DNA from: Heliopora coerulea
Taxonomy: Eukaryota; Cnidaria; Anthozoa; Scleralcyonacea; Helioporidae
Reading direction: 5' to 3'
Length of the DNA stretch: 64,000 nt
NCBI GenBank assembly: GCA_030142905.1
Contig: JASJOG010000472.1
Location: 89,708 to 153,707 of the forward strand
Both the position numbers and the translations under genes were made by a program. Under the pieces are notes generated by a model. That model did no database searches. It worked only from the letters and a program-made list of their open reading frames with translations, and was not told the origin of the DNA. Every line of letters starts with the position of its first letter. Position 1 is the stretch's first letter. Shown piece after piece: positions 12,060-22,570 of this stretch.

Positions 12060-12437
12060 GACGGTAAGAACCCGAGTTAGTGTTCGAGTTGGGAATCGAG
12101 TTGGAATTCGAATTCGGATTCGAGTTGAAATTAGGGTTAGGGTTAGGGCTGGAGTAGGGGTTGAGGTGGAGGTAGGGGATAGAGTTGGGGTTAGGGTTGA
12201 GGTTGAGGTTGGGATTAGGGTTAACTCCAGACACTGGTACGTAGCGATTATTTCAATTTTTAGATAACAAATGTGTTACTTTGTTGTTAGGAACCCTAAC
12301 CCGAATCGTGACTCGAATCCTAAGTCGAATCCTAATTTAAATCCTAATTCGAATCGTGACTCGAATCTTAACTTAAATTCTAACTCAAATCCTAACTGGA
12401 ATCCTGACTCGAATCCTAACTCGAATCCTAGCTCAGG
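12060..12437. repeat. Inverted pair of degenerate telomere-like repeats
   Basis: 12060-12225 (+) is a G-rich array of GAGTTGGGAATC-type and GGGTTA units (AGGGTTAGGGTTAGGG at about 12133-12148). 12290-12437 is the C-rich complement type (CCTAACCCGAATC, CTCGAATCCTAA). The two face each other across about 65 bp. The Arg-Val and Asn-Pro-rich ORFs here are repeat translations. Confidence 0.85.
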
Positions 12438-12479
12438 TGATCAGCCAACTCGTGTGCACTGGGCCTAAAGCGAATTTTT

Positions 12480-13540
12480 TTTTTCTTGCGTACATCGACG
12501 TTACCGTATTTACTGTAACCTGGTAGCCTTTATATTTGACAATTAGCTCATTGAATTGAGCTCATGAGGGAAATCGTAGCGATTGCTCGATCCTTCCAAT
12601 TCGGCTCCCGAAGTCCATTTCCTGTAGCGAAGATAGGTGGTTGTATTTTGAGTATTTCTACTATTAGTACTTCCTTTCCGATTCCCAGATGAACAGGAGT
12701 GCAATATTTACCGCTTTAATGTTAATTTTCCTGGCAATACACTGAACTAAGTTCGCCTCAGACACATTTAGGCTGTTTTCATCTGGACGTATTTTTTTCG
12801 CACGAAGCGGCTTTTTCTGTTACCTCACGAGCTTACAGCTGGAATAAAAACCTCAGACACTGAGGGTTGAGGGGTAAAGTAGAACACAAAATGCCATCGT
12901 ATTGAAGCTCTTAGTTGGATCTCGAAAACCTGCTTGGCAAAATAGGTGGTTATCCAATGTTGCTACGTATCACCGGCGAATAAGTTGATAATTCCCTAAT
13001 TTTTTTGTGACTTCGAGCCTTCTTGAGCTAATCCAAAATTTGTTTTTCCTACTTGTGCTTCTTTGCTTCCTGCATATATCGCTGCATATTGACTAAAGTG
13101 GACAATGTTTTGGAAGCGATGATCGTGTGAATTGAAGTAGACATTTCACAGTCAGACACTCTACCTCGACCTGTTAAGGAAAGCTTTTGATTTGACGCTT
13201 TCGGCCTTTTGTGACATTTTCTTGATAATGTTTAACAGGGATTCAGCTACATGCTTTGGTTATTGTTTCTTTCCGCAAACCGTCAGAACGAGAGGAGACC
13301 ATGATCACTACAGTTGTCTGCTTCTCCTTTCTTTGGGCTCGAGCTGGTGAGTTGCCCTTGGGTCCAAACCGGAGTCGATGGACACAGTTTCTGACTTCGT
13401 TTTTGTCATCATGATTTTCATAAAGTGTCACTCGAGAAGGCTGGAAATTCGTAGATATTGTTATCTCCAACTAGAACAGTGGTCAATGATGTCACCCACC
13501 CTCTATCTACCCACCTGTCCACTCATTCATTGATCCATTC
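12480..13540. other. Intergenic, no supported gene
   Basis: The largest open stretch is 13243-13470 (-, 75 codons). It has no start context, splice pattern or family motif that I can defend. Confidence 0.4.
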
Positions 13541-13800
13541 AGGTGCAGATCTAGGATTTTGCAGAAAGGGGGATTTGGAAGGTCAGGTGTGGTTTCAGGT
13601 TTTTGAGAAAGGGGTGTTTAACCAGACTATGGGTTATTGTAGTTTTTTAATGGCGTGGTTACTTTATCGCTTAAATGGGATGTTTAATTAAAGAAAAAAT
13701 ATGCAAATAAACTTTATTATGTAGACAGCGACAAAAGCGAGGAACCCTCTCATTGCTGGCTCAATTGGGGGGGTTTAAACCCCCTGGGTCCGCCACTGAC
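13541..13800. repeat. Decayed DNA transposon / MITE
   Basis: It opens with GGTGCAGATCTAGGATTTTG and closes with GGGGGGGTTTAAACCCCCTGGGTCCGCCACTG, the CAGTGGCGGACCCAGGGGG terminus type common in cnidarian non-autonomous elements. No transposase is present. Confidence 0.5.
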
Positions 13801-14329
13801 ATTTATCTATTCATCCATTCATATATTCATATGTCCTTCTAGTCCTTCATCCCTTCTTTCCTCTGTTCATCCACCTACCACACCTCCCTCTCACCTTTTC
13901 TTATATAACTTATTCATCCACCAACCCTTCCTCCCTCCTTCCATCATCCACCCTCTCAACATCTCTATCTCATTCCACCAACCTGCCCTTCCTACGCTTC
14001 TACCCTCTCACCATCACTAAGATAGGTATTACTCTCCCCCGCCAAACCTCAACAAGATGGGTCCTACCCTTCGAGACATTCCCAACTACATTGGTCCTAC
14101 TCTAGGTTGGCTTCAGAATGATACGGCACAGAAACTTTATTATTTTCACAAATCAGTATAAGATTATACATATATCTTTATTTCTAAGCCTTAAGCCACA
14201 CATTTTAACTTACATTACAGTTGCCTTGTGTCAAAACTAGCCTAGAAGCAGCGCAAAACGATAATAAGCCCATGTGATGCAAACCAGAAATTTAAGTCTG
14301 AATTTAGGTTTTCAGCACTAACCGTTTCG

Positions 14330-14770
14330 GGTCTACACCCGACTTGGGTATTTTACTTTGGCTAACGCCAGATTATTTTACTCGTCAAGGAGAGACTTGA
14401 AATACGTTAACATTTTCCTGTCCAAGGAGTCTCCCCTTGACTAGTAAAATCGTCTGGAGTTAGATTGTTTTCTTAAGCTTTCATCATTAACCCTCGCGGT
14501 TCCATACCTGACTTTCTTTTCCTCCTTCCCAAATTATCAACTTAACAGTTAGCGGACAAGTGTAAATGCCATAATGTTCTTTGGTATTTTACTCTGGCTT
14601 ACGCCAGACGATTTTACTCGTTAAGGAGAGACCTGAAATATGTTAACTCTTTCCTGTCCAAGAGCTCTCCCCTTGGCCAGTAAAATCGTCTGCCGTTAGC
14701 CAGAGTAAAATACCAAAGTCGGGTATGGACCTGAAAGGGTCCGACTTTTCCTGTCCAAAAGTCCCCTTGA
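14330..14770. repeat. Cluster of dispersed TCTGGCGTTAGCCAGAGTA repeats
   Basis: At least two copies lie here in alternating orientation: GGCTAACGCCAGATTATTTTACTCGTCAAGGAGAG at 14360-14394 and a fuller pair at 14590-14720. Further copies are at 601-660, 32724-32762, 38537-38567 and 42851-42917. The core is self-complementary (TGGCGTTAGCCA). The ORF at 14614-14811 is a translation of the repeat. Confidence 0.75.
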
Positions 14771-15294
14771 TTAATATAACTCACACGTTCTTGTTTGTCC
14801 CATATTGTCAACTCATTTTAGCAGAGAAAGATAAATGGTAATTTACAAGGAAATAAACGTTCATTAAAATGGTATATGATAAATGATAATTGACAGTTAA
14901 ATGGTAAATAGTGAATGGTAAACGAAACGTTTCTATAAGAACATGGTGAACTCACTTCTTGTAACTGCTTCATGAACATATTAGGTGGCGAAAGATGTTT
15001 GACATTAGGGTGGGGACTAACTCTTACAAAAAGTAGGGCCAGGGGTGCATTCAGCAGCTCCCCAGTTAAAATTTCAAAAGTTAAATAACAAAATTTGTTG
15101 AGAGCGCTACCGTGTATTGAGTTTATTAATGATGATATCGCAAAGAACAGTACTTACAAGTACTATTAGTTTAGCAAGTTGAAGAGTACGTTTTTAGCCC
15201 TGGTCTTGAAAATATTCCAGGGCCTTGTCGCTTCACCAGAAATATTGAGGGCTATAGTCCCAGTCGCCCACCATTCCATCGCCAATGTTCACTA

Positions 15295-15421
15295 TCACTT
15301 GAATGATGTGACGCCACTTAGCATGGCGTTGTCAAGGGCCCTCTTTGCTTCCTTCTGAACTTCTTCCCATTCGAACGTCTTGCACACATTGGAAGAGTTT
15401 GCTGGGTCCATTACAAGTGGC
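15295..15421 (-). CDS. Orphan last exon of an OAS/cGAS-like nucleotidyltransferase
   Basis: On the minus strand, TTTTAATTCAAG|G opens an exon of 42 codons ending in TGA at 15295-15297. It encodes PLVMDPANSSNVCK, then FEWEEVQKEAKRAL. Members of the 2'-5'-oligoadenylate synthase family end in a very similar way (R-P-[VL]-[IVM]-[LM]-D-P-A-[DN]-P, then a Trp and an Ala-rich helix), and the exon phase here would supply the preceding Arg. This piece is the C-terminal wall of the fold, not the catalytic part. No upstream exon with GS or DxD motifs was found in the window. The Gypsy insertion at 16.5 kb lies upstream, so the gene may be broken or a fragment. Assignment rests on a short motif. Confidence 0.55.
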
Positions 15422-15429
15422 CTTGAATT

Positions 15430-16496
15430 AAAAAAAAAACACATATAAAATTAAATAAATAGTGAACATATTAGGACATTACTGTTTCAACTCTTAGATC
15501 GTCTTCAACAGTCAATAAACGATAGTTGTTGGCGTTTGCAAACTATTTCTGAAAATATTTAATTCTTTCCACATTTGAATTGAACCGGCGAAGAGTAACC
15601 TTGCTCAAGAAGAAACGTCATAATCTTGGTATACAAGTTTAGAAATGCCGGCAGTCTATTTCGCAACGAGAATACTTTTTTTCATTCATATTTCTCGGCA
15701 TTAACCTTCATAAAAATTACTAAACGTTACAGATACTATCACGTTGGCAAACCGTTCTTTTCAAAAACGTATTAAACTTTACTCTGCATATTCAATATTA
15801 TACTTTTAATCTGCTTTTCTCAAGTTTTTGAAGTGGTTGGAAAGCATCTTTTTTAAAAAATAAAATTAAATTTTAGTTTTTACTGAATTTTACCAAATTT
15901 TTACCAAGATTGCAAACATAACAATCTAGGAACCGAACCTATTAAATCAATTCAATTTCATGTTAAAACACTTTCTAAAATTGTATATTGTGCTGTTACT
16001 TTGTCTGAAGGTTTGAATGTTTTCTAAAATAATTTGAAAAATTTTGGAGAGCTCGCGAAAATTTGCAGTATTTTAGGTTAAGTACCTGAAGTGGCGTTCT
16101 GACAATGCATTAAAACCTTTAACAAACTTTCCTAACCATTTGGTAGCTCTGTATAATGTTTGAAAATAACAACACTATTTCATCATTTACCCTTAATTTT
16201 TTGTTACCATGGCAACTGATCAATTGAAGAGGTGATTTTCATTGCCGGAATTTGATTTGGTATTATGCGTTGAAACTCATTTTACTTAACAATAATACCA
16301 ACAAAAACTTATATTTTGAATGTTAGACTACCTTAAAGCCTTCGAGATTTGGAGCTTAATATGAAAAGGGCCAGTTGAACAATTCGTGGTAATTACATTG
16401 CTCATTTTTGCCAGGAACTTTTAAAATTTTAAAAGCAAATGTTTAAATTTTTGGCAACTTTTGAGCGACTTATGAGCATTTCGTTGAGAAACTTTT
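15430..16496. other. AT-rich stretch, no gene seen
   Basis: It should hold intron or upstream sequence of the OAS-like exon, but I could not identify another exon. Confidence 0.4.
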
Positions 16497-16661
16497 CGTA
16501 ATGTATTGACTTCCTTATTTGACGGGATTTTATATAAAAGAACACACGAGTTCCCAAAACTACAACACAACTAGGTTTATTAACATGGCGGATCACAACA
16601 ACACATGGTGAGCTCATGTTTCAACCGAGCATGCGCCAGTAATGTATACCGAGATATGACA
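16497..16661 (-). repeat. Gypsy 3' LTR
   Basis: 165 bp, read on the minus strand as TGTCATATCTCGG ... CAATACATTACG. It differs from the other LTR by a few substitutions and one 3-bp indel (ACA). The terminal TG is kept; the final CA has decayed to CG in this copy. Confidence 0.9.
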
Positions 16662-16901
16662 AATCCCCCTTTTTAAAAAGGCGAATTAGAGTAAGTATTT
16701 ATACTGTAGTATTAAGAGTTTAACTGAAGAAATGTCTCAAGAGTGTGTTGATCAAAATGTCAAAAACTGTTTGATCAAAAGTATCTCATGAGTTGTTTTC
16801 GATTCCTGATGGGGTATCTCCTTGTTAGTTCTTCGGGTAGAGGGTTTGTTGTACTTAAGTCTTGCCTATCAGCGTCTTGTGGTCTTGGTGGGGTAGTCGT
16901 A

Positions 16902-17248
16902 CTAGTCGGATAGTACTACGGGGTACCGTAATAGTCGGTATAAAGGTGAAACAATTTTCGCAAAATCTGGTACGAATTTACGAAGGAAATTAGCACTACC
17001 TAGAAATGATTGAAGTTCTGTAACATTTGTTGGTGGGTCAGCATCGTGTATGGCTTGTACTTTCTTATTAGTTGGCGAAATTCCAGTAGCTGAAATTGAT
17101 GTACCTAGATAAACAATCTCATCAAGCATGAAAAAAAACTTGTCAGGATTCAGCTTAAGTCCACATTCTTGCAATCTCCGGAGTACTCCATGTAAGTTCT
17201 CTAGATGGGCTTCATCAGTGTCTCCTGAAACTAGTATGTCATCAATAC
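16902..17248 (-). pseudogene. Gypsy RT, C-terminal part
   Basis: It resumes the RT after the nested LINE at IDDILVSGD, the catalytic DD motif, then KLNPDKFFF, VYLGTSIS and LQSFLGSANFLRKFVPDFA, which are RT palm/thumb and connection motifs. It ends at 16902 after PLYRLLR. The RNase H domain is absent. Confidence 0.85.
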
Positions 17249-17610
17249 GATAGATAGATAGAAGAACTTTATTTACCCACGCTAACATCGTCAGTATGAA
17301 ACTGATTTCCACGATGGGCGTGCACATGATCATTATAAGCTACTACAAAAGTATAGTAAATTGTTACAAAAGTTTTAGAAATTATTATAATACAGAAGAT
17401 AAAATCATTAGGGATTACTATTACACTAGAAAAAGTTCATGAGAGAAAGAGTTCAAAGATTGAAAGTAATATAATTATAAGTTTATGATTGTTCTATTTA
17501 CAGTTGTATCCTCTGAATTTAGGCTAGAGAATAGTATGAGCAGCAAGTTTTCTTTTAAAACAAGTAAATGATTTTGTCGCTCTAAGCTCTTCTGGTAATG
17601 AATTCCATAT

Positions 17611-19986
17611 CTAACCCCCATTAAACATAAAGCTCTTTTTCATATTGTTTGTACAAGGTTTAGGCAAACAAAGTGTGCCTGAGTTGTTCCGAAGATTGTA
17701 TTTTATCAATTCATTTTTGAATGTAAAGAGTTCACTGAGGCAGTGTGGTCCCAAGTTATTTAATATTTTAAACATTGTTTTGGCTTTAGTTTTAATTCGT
17801 TGTTCTTTTAGAGGTTCCCACCCCAGCATGCTCAGAACAGTTTCTTGGTTTACCTCATTAGGTACATTTGCTATAATTCGAGCAGCTCTGTTGTGAAGTC
17901 TCTGAAGGCGTATGGATTGTGTCTCTCCAAATACATTCCAAACTTCAGAGCAGTAGTTAAAGTGGGGTTGAATAATAGCATTATATACTGACCGAATTGT
18001 GTTTTGATCAACAAAATCTCGCAAACGTTTAAGAGCATATATTCCAGATGATACTTTCTTGCATATGTTGTAAGTATTGCTTTTCCAAGACAAATGCTGG
18101 TCAAGAATTACGCCTAGAATTTTGCTTTCAGAGACTTGTTCAATTTGTTTATCCTCGATATTGATTATAGGTTGTTTATCAGAAATTTTATTTAATATTG
18201 GTTTAGTCCCAATTAACATAAATTTAGTTTTTGCAACATTCAGGCTGAGTTTGTTTGATATAAGCCATTTCCGAAGTCTTTCTAAATCTGAATTCACTGC
18301 ATCCTCAACCTCATTCAGTGAGTTACCAGCTGCTGTAATATTTGTATCATCTACAAATAACCGGGGTTTAGTTTGAGCAAGACATGATGGCAGATCATTT
18401 ATGTAAAGCAAAAAGAACAGGGGACCCAAAATAGAGCCTTGTGGTACTCCACATTTAATATTACATTCAGATGAGATAGATCCATTCACTTCACATTTCT
18501 GTTTACGATTAGTTAAGTAGGACTTAAGAAGGGAGTAGGCATTACCTTTGATTCCATATAGTGATAACTTATCCAGTAAAATTTGGTGGTTAACAGTATC
18601 AAAGGCCTTTTTTAGGTCTATGAATACAATAAGATTAAACAATTTTCTATCCATGTTTATGTACCAGTCATTAGTACAATCTAGTAAGGCTGTAGCAGTT
18701 GAATGGAGCTCACGGAAGCCAAACTGATGTTCAGAAAACAGATTATTTGTTTGTAAATAATCATGTAATTGGTTGTAGATAATTCGTTCCATGACTTTGC
18801 TTATGGCAGGTAGAATTGAAATAGGCCGATAATTACCTGGTAGGTTTCGATTACCATTTTTAAAAAGTGGAATTACTTTTGCCATTTTCCAGTCATTGGG
18901 GAAGGTGCATAAAGTAATACTTTGATTGAAAATGTATGTTAGCGAATCTGAAATCATGGGTGCTGCAATTTTCATAATTTTACTGGATATTTTATCAATT
19001 CCAGTAGACTTATTACCCGATAATTGAGATAGTAACTGACACACGTTATTTACAATAACTGGTTTGAATGAAGTAAACTCAGATTTAGTTGTCTTAATGA
19101 ATTGTTTATAATGGTAATTGGTTGTACCAATCTCTTCAGCAAGATTTGGTCCAATATTTGAAAAGTAATCATTAAAAGCCTCTGCAATATCACATTGGTT
19201 TGTCAACTTCTGTTTATCTATATTCAATTCATTTACTATTGTTTTCTTATTATATTTACCTAGTTGACTATTTATTACCTTCCAAGCAGCTTTTGGATTT
19301 TTCTTATTTGCTGAAATTTTACTGGAAAAATAATCAACTTTGGCCTGCCTAAGTCGAGTGGTTGTCTCATTTCTCACTTTCGTATAAGCAACCCAGTCTT
19401 TTTCAAGTTTGGAGATCATGGCTACTCTTTTTAACCTATCCCTTATGTTAATCAGTTTTTTAATATCTTTTGTTATCCAGGGAACTGATTTTGATTTGAT
19501 TTTCTTCTTCTGGATGGGAGCATGCTTGTTAAGAATTTCTAAAAATAATTCTCTCCAAACATCCCACATACTATCTGGGTTATCTGCAAAGAAATATACA
19601 TAATCCCATGTCTGATGTGATAAGTCTTGTAGAAACAGATTTTTGTTAAAGTTTTTCATGTTTCTAATATCAGTGATATTTTGTTTTTCGCTCTGAGTGA
19701 TGTTGATTTTCCTTATAGCAAAAATAAGGCTATGGTCACTTATTCCTGTGTGGATTACACCAGACTTGCAAATTTTCTCTGGCATGTTTGTTATGAAATG
19801 ATCAATGAGGGTAGAGGAGGTCATAGTCACTCTTGTGGCTTCATTTATTAGTTGAGTTAATTGGTAGGTTTCTAATAATGATATTAGTGTCTTAGTTGGT
19901 TGATCTAAATTTGTTTTGATCAAATCACAATTCAGATCTCCAAGGATACAAATTTCTTTATTTTCATTATCAATAGTTTGTATCAA
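17611..19986 (-). pseudogene. LINE endonuclease-reverse transcriptase (main ORF)
   Basis: 791 codons remain open. The N-terminal part is the end of an APE-type endonuclease (ICILGDLNCDL; GISDHSLIF). It is followed by the RT: STGIDKISSKIMK, NYRPISILPAISKVME, HQFGFRELHSTATALLD, DLKKAFDTVNHQILL, CGVPQGSILGPLFFLLYIND and LFVDDTN. The catalytic motif reads FVDD where FADD is usual. A C-terminal RQKRLHNRA-type region closes the protein. The rest of the endonuclease lies upstream in another frame. Confidence 0.9.
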
Positions 19987-20008
19987 ATTTTCAAAATGGG
20001 TAAAAAAT

Positions 20009-20537
20009 TCAGGGGAAGCATTTGGTGTTCGGTAAACAGCGACAACTATGAAAGGCCAGACTGTGAGGTTTGGTTATTTCTATACAAACTGCTTCAAAAT
20101 CTGTTGGTACAATGTCATGTCTTATCTGGTAGTTTAAAGAGCTACGCAGGTAGATACATACACCACCTCCATTTCTACTTCTATCATTTCGGACAATATC
20201 ATAGCCAGGTATATTAATCATATTATCAGTTATAGCTGGACTAAGCCTGGTTTCATTGAGAGCAAATAAATCTAGGTAATTTTGTGACATTATGTAAATA
20301 ATTTCATTGAGTTTTTTGGGTAAACTCACAATATTCAGAAATGCCATTTTAAATCCCCGTTGTTTTGAAAAAGATTTAAGGTTGCTTAATAGGTCATTGC
20401 AATAGGAAAGGTTGCTGCTCACATTATTCATATTATCATAAAAGGATTTCATATCATTGGGAAAATTGTTACTTATGTTTGTTTCTAATACTTCACTGCC
20501 TATTTCCTGGTAATGTGGTAAACATTCTTCAGATGAA
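20009..20537 (-). pseudogene. LINE APE endonuclease, N-terminal part (frameshifted)
   Basis: It contains LDLFALNETRLSP, the catalytic Glu motif of AP endonucleases, and RNGGGVCIYLRSSLNY. It is separated from the main ORF by a frameshift near 20000-20050. The frame runs a few codons past the LINE edge into Gypsy sequence. Confidence 0.8.
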
Positions 20538-21315
20538 CACAGCAACCTGGAAGGTCTCTTAAAAAGTTTTCTATTGTGCGCTGGAAGACGGATACTGTAC
20601 TATTAACTCCGTAAGTCAGGTGTTTGTATTTGTACAAGCCCAGATGTGTATTGATTGTAGTGTACTTTCTGGAGTCTGGGGTAAGTTCTAGTTGATGATA
20701 CGCCTGGGAGAGGTCAATTTTTGTGAACTTCTTCCCTCCTGGCAACTTTCTCAATAATTCTTCAAGGGTTGGTACTGGTTATTGTTCCAGAACAGAAAAC
20801 TTGTTAATTGTTACAGAGTAGTCACCACAAATTCTCAGGTCTCCATTTGGTTTGATTACAGGAACTGCTGGTGAGGCCCATTCTGAATGTTCTATTTTCT
20901 CAATGATATCTTCTTCCACTAGTTTCTCTGGAGCTTTCTCGTACTTTGAACGAATTGCAAAGGGTACCACTCTTGGTTTGGTGAATACGGGGTTTTCATC
21001 TTTAACTCGTAAAGACACTTGAACTCCCTTAATTTTTCCCACCATGCTCTTGTCAAAAAGGTCAGAGTATTGGTGTACAATGTCTTCAGCTGTCGTAGAA
21101 ACCACATTAAATATTTTCTGCCAAGGTAAGGTAAATTTAGACATAATGTCAAGACCTAGAAGTGATGGACCTTTTACCACACGGATCAAAAGTTTTCCCA
21201 CTTGATTTCCAACCTTAACATTCATCTCTTTTTTCCCCAAACATTTGATGGTGTTCCCTGTATAGCCTTTCAGGATTACAGTTGGAGGTTTCAGTGTTTC
21301 AATTTGATTTCCCAT
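20538..21315 (-). pseudogene. Gypsy protease end and RT N-terminal part
   Basis: It contains GPSLLGLDIMSKF (protease end), then RT: LVEEDIIEKIEHSEWASPAV, KPNGDLRICGDY, KFTKIDLSQAYHQL, KHLTYGV. A stop at 20779-20781 splits it where RTs have VLEQYPVPT. The frame is cut by the LINE at about 20538. Confidence 0.85.
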
Positions 21316-22367
21316 TAAAAAATTCTGAAGAATTTAGCAATGTAACTGAACTACCAGTGTCAATTTCCATAGGAACTTCCTTGTCTTCAATTGTAACAGA
21401 TAGTTTGTAAAAGGGTGGTGTATTAGCAGGGTCTCCAGATAATGCAACACTTTTCATGTAGACTGTGAATTGATTGAGAGGAGTCTCTTCAACTTCTCTT
21501 GGAACTGTTTCCCCAGTAGATGAAGCTGTAACATGGTGTGCGTTGGTGCTGTTTTCACTTTCCCTCTTTTTCTTGAAGCAGACTTTAGCTAGGTGTCCTG
21601 TTTTTTTGCAGTAGTTGCAAATAGTTTTTGTGTGGCTGCACTTGTCTGCCCTATGTTGGGAGGATCCACATCTAAAACATTTTTTTCCTTCAGCCTGAGT
21701 TTTTGGCATGGATTTGCTCCTAATATCTTGTTTAGGGTTGTGCTTTTTGTTGACAGTATTTACTGCCTGGAGTTTTGAATTGGATTGGTCTGTATTTGTC
21801 TGTAGTAACTTAGACTCTTTTTCTGCCAACTCGTCAGCTCGAGCAGCACTCAGGGCCTGTTCGAAAGTCCTGTCTTCCGACAGTAATTTCTTCTTTGAAG
21901 TTTGGGTTCTTACTCCCCCAACGAATTGATCTCTTAAAGGTCTAGTAAGGTAGGGACCAAAATTGCAATGCACTGCTAAACATTTTAACTTGTTTGCGTA
22001 CTCAGTTACGCTTTCATCTTCACTGTGGATGGTGTGATGGAAACGGTAGGTCTCCGCCACTTCGAGTACCTTGGGTTTGGAGTAGCCTTTCGAAATTTCA
22101 ACAAGCTGGTCGTATGTTTTATCAGCAGGTAAATTTGGAAGACAAAGATCTTTTAATGTACTGCATGTTTTCTTACCGATCCAAGAGATGGTAAAGGGTA
22201 ACTTTTTTCCTATCTGCAGCTCGCTTTCCCTCTTCCGTAGCATCGTCTGCCACTTGACCAATGTTATTAGCCACGAAGTAAGAATTTAAGCGTTCGCCGT
22301 AATCTGTGAAGTCGGCACCGTCGAATGGTTCCAAAATGCCCAATTGCGGTCCTAATTGCAATGTCAT
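21299..22367 (-). pseudogene. Gypsy gag and protease
   Basis: Gag starts at about 22367 (GPQLGILEPFDG) and changes frame near 22200, so it is frameshifted. It carries two CCHC zinc knuckles (CFRCGSSQHRADKC and CNYCKKTGHLAKVC) followed by the aspartic protease motif MEIDTGSSVTLL. The protease then continues in a different frame at 21315. Confidence 0.85.
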
Positions 22368-22403
22368 CGTTGTAAACGAAATCTTTAATCCTCGTCGCCA
22401 GTT

Positions 22404-22565
22404 TGTAAAGTATTGACTTCCTTATTTGACGATATTTTATATAAAAGAACACACGAGTTCCCAAAACTACAACACAACTAGGTTTATTAACATGGCGGAT
22501 CACAACACATGGTGAGCTCATGTTTCAACCGAGCATGCGCGAGTAATGTATACCGAGATATGACA
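22404..22565 (-). repeat. Gypsy 5' LTR
   Basis: 162 bp; in plus orientation TGTAAAGTATTGAC ... GAGATATGACA, so TG...CA on both strands. It is followed inward by a TGGCGACGAGG primer-binding-type sequence. Confidence 0.9.
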
Positions 22566-22570
22566 CTTTT

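Larger units (their letters stand above)
17249..20537 (-). mobile_element. CR1-like LINE nested in the Gypsy RT
   Basis: It interrupts the Gypsy RT between GCCV and IDDIL. The 3' end is AATAAAGTTCTTCTATCTATCTATC, a short microsatellite tail typical of CR1-group elements. No ORF1 is present, and the endonuclease has only its main body, so the copy is 5'-truncated. It is younger than the host Gypsy. Confidence 0.85.
16497..22565 (-). mobile_element. Gypsy (Ty3) LTR retrotransposon, deleted and nested
   Basis: Two LTRs (16497-16661 and 22404-22565) flank a minus-strand gag-pol. Both outer sides carry CTTTT (16492-16496 and 22566-22570), a 5-bp target duplication, so the boundaries are secure. 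A purine-rich tract (AAAAAGGGGGATT) abuts the 3' LTR and a TGGCGACGAGG primer-binding-type site follows the 5' LTR. In order: gag with zinc knuckles, protease, RT. RNase H and the integrase core are missing: the frame goes from the RT thumb (PLYRLLR) almost directly to an integrase-tail-like RYPIRNRKQ end. A LINE (17249-20537) sits inside the RT. With a gag frameshift and an in-frame stop in RT, the copy is non-autonomous. Confidence 0.9.

Noticed and set aside
12046..12468. Arg-Val repeat and Asn-Pro-Ser repeat ORFs
   Set aside because: They are frames through the telomere-like hexamer arrays, not genes.
13243..13470. 75-codon minus-strand ORF
   Set aside because: No recognisable domain, no splice or start context; could be chance.
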